From Fenollaria timonensis (lineage in GTDB: Bacteria; Bacillota; Clostridia; Tissierellales; Peptoniphilaceae): a DNA stretch of 64,000 nucleotides. The notes under the pieces are model-generated. The model had not been told where the DNA came from, did not search any database, and saw nothing but the letters and a program-made list of their open reading frames with translations. The DNA lies in the NCBI RefSeq assembly GCF_001457835.1, contig NZ_LN898230.1, positions 265,600 to 329,599 on the forward strand, given 5' to 3'. The position numbers and the translations under genes are program-made. This document shows positions 59,803-64,000 of this stretch, piece by piece; within the stretch, counting starts at the first letter, position 1; each line of letters begins with the position of its first letter.

Positions 59803-60048
59803 ATGGACGGAGTATTTGAATTTTTAAAAGCACATTATCAATATGTGTTGATAGCAGGCGGACTATTATTTTTAATAGGTGCGATAAGAGACTGGAAATG
59901 GGTGTATCAAGCAACAGGAGGGGACAAGGCACGCCATGCCTTTATCTTTGAAGTGTGGGGCGAGAAAGGTTACAGAGTTTTCATAGGTATATGTGGGCTT
60001 ATACTTGCGATTTGCGGTGTTGTGCTTTTAATGTTAGATAAAAGATAA
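59803..60048 (+). CDS. Imm17-like small membrane immunity protein
   Basis: 81 residues with two membrane helices (YVLIAGGLLFLIGAIRDW, about 13-30; VFIGICGLILAICGVVLLML, about 59-78) around a short loop with WVYQATGG and EVWGEKGYR. Size, helix layout and the 'FGEKGYR' style second half fit Immunity protein 17. It follows the DUF4261 gene by 9 bases and precedes the next gene by 4, so it is co-transcribed. A membrane location suggests protection against a toxin acting at the membrane or periphery. Confidence 0.7.
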   Translation: MDGVFEFLKAHYQYVLIAGGLLFLIGAIRDWKWVYQATGGDKARHAFIFEVWGEKGYRVFIGICGLILAICGVVLLMLDKR

Positions 60049-60052
60049 ATGA

Positions 60053-60721
60053 GTGAAAGGCAATAATAAAGAAATGGAACCCAGAAAATTATGTGAAGAA
60101 GCATGGCAAGAAATAGCAAGTAAATTCCCTGATTTTAAGGTGCTTGCTAAAGGCCAAAAATTAAAGAGAGTTGCTAAAAATAAAGATATTATTTTTGAAA
60201 TATACTTTCAGGCAAGCAGGTACAATTGCGAATATAGCGTAAAATTTATTCCGCATATTGGTATTTACTCCAAATCCATAAAAAAGGTTGGTATCAATCA
60301 TGGACTTATATATGGCGGGGATTTAGGCTCGTTAAGTTCAGGAAAACCGCATGAGTGGTGGCAACTTGCAGGTGCAAGCTATAAATGTACTGTGGAAGAA
60401 GTAAGCAAGCTTATTAAAATACATATTATTCCAATTTTTGATTATTTTGAGAACACTCAAGCCAATATTGATAGAATTTTAGAAGGAAGTTGTACATCAG
60501 CTAGTTTGTTATACTATATGTACTATTTTGCTGGGAAAAATAAAGCACAGCAGTATTTCAATAAATTTCTCAAGGAAAATAAAATGAAAAGTAGGTATAT
60601 CAGCTTTTATGAATCATTAAAAAGTATACCTACAGAAAATATTAGTTTGAGTTATTCCGAATTTTCTGGAGCAATTATGATTAAATTCGCATATCTGAAT
60701 GGTATTGAAATAGAAAAATAA
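60053..60721 (+). CDS. Hypothetical protein, possibly DUF4304-like
   Basis: 222 residues from GTG 60053 (an ATG at 60,074 is an alternative). The N-terminal half (KLKRVAKNKDIIFEIYFQASRYNCEYSVKFIPHIGIYS) has the K-G..F-x-(L/V)-Q-x-S-x-x-(Y/N) arrangement of DUF4304 immunity-like proteins, including the WWQLAG stretch. The second half (~60 residues, LLYYMYYFAGKNKAQQYFNKFLKENK) is helical. Family assignment is tentative. No signal or membrane segments. Confidence 0.5.
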   Translation: MKGNNKEMEPRKLCEEAWQEIASKFPDFKVLAKGQKLKRVAKNKDIIFEIYFQASRYNCEYSVKFIPHIGIYSKSIKKVGINHGLIYGGDLGSLSSGKPHEWWQLAGASYKCTVEEVSKLIKIHIIPIFDYFENTQANIDRILEGSCTSASLLYYMYYFAGKNKAQQYFNKFLKENKMKSRYISFYESLKSIPTENISLSYSEFSGAIMIKFAYLNGIEIEK

Positions 60722-60859
60722 AATTTATTAATGGGAAAAGGATAAAAACGATGGAAAAAGTATAATAACAAAACATACAACTTTCATCTTACAAATGAAA
60801 TTATAGATGGATTTTTCGGAAAAGAAAATAGATTAAAAATGAGATAATAAGGAGTAATT

Positions 60860-62098
60860 ATGAAATATCAAAAAGAAAACAGGAAAGAATTTTTTGCGTA
60901 TATAGACAAGCTTACAGACGAAGATAAGTATACGGAATGTATAGATGCATTGAAAAGTATTTCAATCGGAGAAAGAGATTATAAGGTATGTTATCAGCTT
61001 GCTCGTGCATATCAAAACTTCGCTGTTATCGGTGACGATGATAAAGGAACTCCTAATTTCATTGGTGATAAGATGTTGTTAAAATCCATAGACACTTTAA
61101 ATTCAGTTAGAGCAGAGGGTAAAGACAAAGCAGAATGGAATATGCGTATGACATATGGGTATCAGTATTTAGCAGATGAGGAAGAAAAAGCTATTCCCTA
61201 TGCAATGCGCTGGGCGGAGCTTGATCCTGAGGATGAGGATGCTTTGGCAGTCGTAAAAGAATGTAAAGAAGAAGCGGAAAAAAGAAAGCAAAGCGTAAAT
61301 GCGGCTACTGAGAGGGTTATAACTCAAGAAACTGCCGAAATTGATGAAGATTGGGGCATTTATTTATGCAGAGCATTTGCCTGCGATTTGCCAGCTGTGA
61401 TTAGGCTCAATTTAGCTCTTATGAACTTCGAGTCAACTTCTAACTACCCTAAAAGACTACGATTACAAATATTATATAAGAATGCTGATGACTACGGATT
61501 TCCTACAAGAGAAGAAGGGGAATATTTATATCCGGTAGAAGACGCCGTGTTAGAGATTATTGAAAAACATGGAGATATTTTGGCAGGCGTAGTGAAATGC
61601 GACGAGCGTGTACATATCTTTGCCTATGCTAAGAATGAGTCGGGTTATGCAGATGAAATATCTGAGATGATATCAGAAAACTTCCCTGATTATGTATACA
61701 CATTGGCAGCAGTTGAAGATAAGGACTGGGAAATGTATTTTAAAGGACTTTATCCTGACAACTATGAATACCAAAGTATTATGAATATGAGGCTCATCGA
61801 GGCAATAAAAGATGATGGCGACAGCTTGGTACCAAGAATTCTTGAGCATTGTCTGTACTTTAAGACCGAAGAACAAAGAAAAGCATTTCTAACGAAAGTG
61901 ATAGAAAAAGGGTTTCAAAAACTTGAATCGGAAAGTAATGATGACAGCGAAGCTTATGATACGGAATATCCATATCAACTTGTGGTCGGAAGAGAAGATG
62001 ATTTTGAGAATATCGATGAAATTGTCTGGTATCTCATGGATTTGGCAGAAGAATATGACGGGGTCTATGATGGTTGGGGTTGTATTGCTGTGAAGTAG
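60860..62098 (+). CDS. TPR protein with DUF695 / RraB-like C-terminus
   Basis: 412 residues, ATG after AAGGAGTAATT. Residues ~1-140 are TPR-like helices (YKVCYQLARAYQNFA; AWN..YGYQYLADEEEKAIPYAMRWAELDPED). Later parts carry a DUF695/DUF4026-type region, and the final ~80 residues, REDDFENIDEIVWYLMDLAEEYDGVYDGWGC, match the RraB-like fold (PF06877). Similar three-part proteins occur in Firmicute immunity clusters; a direct effect on RNase E is unlikely, since RraB-like domains also occur in immunity loci. It is preceded by a coding remnant in 60,760-60,846. Confidence 0.65.
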   Translation: MKYQKENRKEFFAYIDKLTDEDKYTECIDALKSISIGERDYKVCYQLARAYQNFAVIGDDDKGTPNFIGDKMLLKSIDTLNSVRAEGKDKAEWNMRMTYGYQYLADEEEKAIPYAMRWAELDPEDEDALAVVKECKEEAEKRKQSVNAATERVITQETAEIDEDWGIYLCRAFACDLPAVIRLNLALMNFESTSNYPKRLRLQILYKNADDYGFPTREEGEYLYPVEDAVLEIIEKHGDILAGVVKCDERVHIFAYAKNESGYADEISEMISENFPDYVYTLAAVEDKDWEMYFKGLYPDNYEYQSIMNMRLIEAIKDDGDSLVPRILEHCLYFKTEEQRKAFLTKVIEKGFQKLESESNDDSEAYDTEYPYQLVVGREDDFENIDEIVWYLMDLAEEYDGVYDGWGCIAVK

Positions 62099-62126
62099 CT
62101 TAGGCATTTATAGTAAAGGGTAAAGT

Positions 62127-62294
62127 ATGGAGTACGCAATAAATATATTAGAAAAAGAGAGAGAATTAGTTATAGTTTCCCTAAAAAATGAGGAAAAAGA
62201 ACGCTTAACTAATCTAAAACAGTTGGATAAGGCGTTAGATTGGCTACGCTTGCTAAAAGAACAACAAATTGGCATGGTAAAAAGTATCAACTAG
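62127..62294 (+). CDS. Short helical ORF
   Basis: 55 residues: MEYAINILEKERELVIVSLK, then EEKERLTNLKQLDKALDWLRLLKEQ, one charged helix. It resembles small coiled-coil proteins common in clostridial immunity arrays. The ribosome binding site (AAAGGGTAAAGT) is fair. It overlaps the next frame and could be a real short gene or part of a broken one. Confidence 0.4.
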   Translation: MEYAINILEKERELVIVSLKNEEKERLTNLKQLDKALDWLRLLKEQQIGMVKSIN

Positions 62295-62455
62295 AGCGTA
62301 TGCCTCCTATTGATGGGCGAGGCGGATTTTCTTCATATCGTATAGTTATTGATAATGAAACGGATGATATTAAGTTCTGGGAAGAATATAAGAAGGATGA
62401 TGGTTCATCTGTATGGTTATATTCAGGAGATTATATTCTCAGAGAAAAATACTGA
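62240..62455 (+). CDS. Small hypothetical protein
   Basis: 71 residues in a different frame, overlapping the 55-residue ORF by 55 bases. YQLERMPPIDGRGGFSSYRIVIDNETDDIKFWEEYKKDD is compositionally a normal small soluble protein, but no clear start exists (TTG at 62,240 lacks a site; ATG at 62,303 is possible). It may be the second part of a frameshifted gene. Confidence 0.4.
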   Translation: MATLAKRTTNWHGKKYQLERMPPIDGRGGFSSYRIVIDNETDDIKFWEEYKKDDGSSVWLYSGDYILREKY

Positions 62456-62485
62456 TAAAATATTTGTTTGAATAAGGTGGAACGA

Positions 62486-62761
62486 ATGAAGAATAAAAAA
62501 CTTATAGATGAATATAAAAAAGCTCAGGAAAAAGAATTTGAAGATAGCTTGCCCATGGAGAGACCGCTATTTTATGAATTATTTGATTACCTCGATGATA
62601 AATCAGAAACAATAGAATGTAAGCACGATTTTTCTTTAACAAATGAGTTCCTGAAAGCTAAAAATATAGAAAGTGAAAAGGTAATAGAATTTTTGGAAGA
62701 AAATGGTGCCGGCTGCGATTGCGAAGTGATTTTTAATGTGGAGGAAAAGTTTGAAGAATAA
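62486..62761 (+). CDS. DUF2695 domain protein
   Basis: 91 residues from the ATG at 62486 after AAGGTGGAACGA. The DUF2695 pattern is clear: PLFYELFDYLDDKSETIECKHDFSLTNEFLKAKNIESEKVIEFLEENGAGCDCEVIFNVEE (recognised mainly by the Cys-x-His and final CDCEV elements). This small family is found as likely immunity genes. It overlaps the next SMI1 gene's start by 11 bases. Confidence 0.72.
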   Translation: MKNKKLIDEYKKAQEKEFEDSLPMERPLFYELFDYLDDKSETIECKHDFSLTNEFLKAKNIESEKVIEFLEENGAGCDCEVIFNVEEKFEE

Positions 62762-63284
62762 AAAAGAAATAAATTTAGAAAATTTTTGGCATCAACATGA
62801 ATATTTTACTGAAAACTATGTCGAAAAAACTTTGACAGACGAAATGGTTTCTACGACCGAAAGTAAGCTCGGATATAGGCTGCCGGAATCGTATATTGAA
62901 CTGATGAAAATTCAAAATGGTGGGAAACCGATAAAAAACTATTGGATAAACGAATACGCCAAAGGAAATGAAGTAGAAGAAATTGGTATTACAGGTTTCT
63001 TTGGTATAGGAAGCAAAAAAAGCCATTCCATATTTGGGGAATATGGCAATGAATTCTGGTTTACAGAATGGGAATATCCACGGGATATAGGAATTATTAT
63101 TGCAGATACAGAATCCGGTGGACATGATATGATTTATTTAGATTATAGAGACTGTGGCAACGAGGGGGAACCAAAAGTATCAGTATGCTTTCAAGAATAT
63201 GATTATGAGATTCAAGTTCTTGCTAATAGCTTTGAGGAGTTTATTACTATGCTTGTATCTGAAGGAAAATTGTGTTCAAGGTAA
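62751..63284 (+). CDS. SMI1/KNR4 family protein (immunity type), intact
   Basis: 177 residues from the TTG at 62751, 6 bases after GTGGAGG. ESKLGYRLPESYIELMKIQNGG is the classic SMI1/KNR4 entry (LG..LP..Y.ELM...NGG). ITGFFGIGSKKSHSIFG, DIGIIIADTESGGHDMIYLDY and YEIQVLANSFEEFI complete the fold. This is the one full-length SMI1/KNR4 gene in the array. The predicted role is to bind and neutralise a cognate polymorphic toxin, which is not encoded in the window. Confidence 0.85.
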   Translation: MKNKKEINLENFWHQHEYFTENYVEKTLTDEMVSTTESKLGYRLPESYIELMKIQNGGKPIKNYWINEYAKGNEVEEIGITGFFGIGSKKSHSIFGEYGNEFWFTEWEYPRDIGIIIADTESGGHDMIYLDYRDCGNEGEPKVSVCFQEYDYEIQVLANSFEEFITMLVSEGKLCSR

Positions 63285-63333
63285 GTCTTGAATCTAAAAA
63301 AACCGGTTTTATGAAGGGAAAAGGATTTGTGCC

Positions 63334-63990
63334 ATGAAAGAGAAAATATTGGAGAGACTCACCTGCTTTAAAGATAGAGTCGATGAATTAGGCGGATATA
63401 CGAGCAAAATTATCTGTAAGGAAGTTGCAACAGAAAAAGAGATTTCAAACATTGAAAAAGAATTAGGCTATGAGCTGCCGGAGGATTTTCGCTGGGCACT
63501 TATGAATATATCTTCTCACATAGAGTTTTTCTGGAGTCTTTACAGTGAAGATAAAGAACTTTTAGCCTTGCCGGATGAGTTAGCGGGAATATTTGCGGGT
63601 TCTTTACACTTCGGTATTGACCTCATTGCTATTTGGGAAGAAAGCAGAAAAGATTGGATTGATGTTTGTTATCCTGACTATAACAACCCATATGACAAGA
63701 TTTTTCACAACAAATTGGCATTTCAGGATGTAGAAAATGGTGATTTATTGGCTATTGATTTATAAGAAGAGACCTATGGAAAAATCGTATATTTGAGCCA
63801 TGATGGAAGCGATTTACATGGTTATGTTATGGCAAATTCGTTTGTAGAATTTTTGGAAGAGTACACAAAAATAGGCTGTGTAGGTGGTGAGGACTGGCAG
63901 TGGGAAGCTTTTACAAACAATCATACAACGCCCATAGACGGCAATTCTGAAAATGCAAAAAAATGGCTTGAAACAATGTTTGGTAGATAA
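63334..63990 (+). pseudogene. SMI1/KNR4 family protein interrupted by an in-frame TAA
   Basis: ATG at 63,334 after GGGAAAAGGATTTGTGCC. EKEISNIEKELGYELPEDFRWALMNIS is the SMI1 entry. The frame meets TAA at 63,763-63,765 (DLLAIDL-stop-EETYGK) and continues without shift to a stop at 63,990, with YVMANSFVEFLEEYTKIGCVG as the expected C-terminal part. Full length would be about 218 residues. It could still make the 143-residue N-terminal part. Confidence 0.78.
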
Positions 63991-64000
63991 ATTATAAATT

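Noticed and set aside
60760-60846. Short frame reading NNKTYNFHLTNEIIDGFF before the TPR gene
   Set aside because: It has no start of its own and stops quickly; probably a remnant of a lost immunity gene, too short to annotate as a gene.
1-64000. CRISPR array
   Set aside because: No regularly spaced repeats were seen; the repeated segments are two-copy modules of 93 and about 410 bases.
1-64000. tRNA or rRNA genes
   Set aside because: No cloverleaf with the GGTTCRA arm and no rRNA-like sequence was recognised in the intergenic gaps.

Overview
The window looks like a chromosomal segment of a low-GC anaerobic Firmicute, most likely Peptoniphilaceae/Tissierellia-like. The signs are strong A/T codon bias, GGAGG-type ribosome binding sites with ATG/GTG/TTG starts, a standard genetic code, anaerobe genes (FprA flavodiiron protein, EFR1 flavodoxin-ferredoxin), Firmicute-type ribosomal and translation operons, and a MurE whose specificity motif is not the meso-diaminopimelate type. 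No rRNA, tRNA or CRISPR array was found.

Bases 1-44,643 are ordinary core genome. They hold a minus-strand cell-wall group (racemase, murE, D,D-carboxypeptidase); a plus-strand housekeeping run (fprA, DUF1858, a broken acyl-ACP thioesterase, ftcD, mgtE, glycosyltransferase, RNA methyltransferase, hydrolase, EFR1); a TetR regulator plus oleate hydratase; cysS-mrnC-rlmB-yacP; rpmG-secE-nusG-rplK-rplA and L10 leader-rplJ-rplL; exported C39-like and SLH proteins; murJ plus an ABC exporter; a YfcC transporter; and one tightly overlapping run of 12 genes (murB-PHP-rapZ-yvcK-aroE-aroF-aroB-aroA-aroC-aroK-aroQ-M42 peptidase) that encodes the whole shikimate pathway. An ISL3 element (11,207-12,690) sits exactly in the centre of a bidirectional terminator.

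Downstream of guaA (3' end at 44,643, a known integration hotspot) the sequence becomes accessory. It has two copies of a module (inverted repeat, small ORF, consensus promoter, about 190-nt structured RNA, terminator) bracketing a two-gene HipA-like kinase operon; a remnant of a large conjugative-element helicase/methylase whose linker is overprinted by a TnpV-like ORF; a decayed IS200/IS605 element; and a defence operon matching PARIS (AAA ATPase plus DUF4435 TOPRIM-like protein), with a small HTH gene in front and an IF2-N-like domain at the ATPase N-terminus. After these come a MobC/relaxase mobilisation module with a candidate oriT, its relaxase interrupted by an IS3 element 17 codons before its end, and truncated TetR and GNAT genes.

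From 55,884 to the end is an orphan immunity-gene array: SMI1/KNR4 (three), DUF2262, DUF4261, Imm17, TPR-DUF695/RraB-like, DUF2695, SUFU and others. Several members carry single in-frame stop codons. Two share an identical 93-bp 5' segment that carries the ribosome binding site and start, which suggests recombination between cassettes. No integrase and no toxin gene lie inside the window, so the element probably continues past base 64,000.

The strongest candidates for undescribed biology are the duplicated structured RNA (with compensatory changes between copies), the PARIS-like operon with its unusual N-terminal domain, the gene-within-gene overlap at 47,207-47,620, and the start-swapping repeat in the immunity array.
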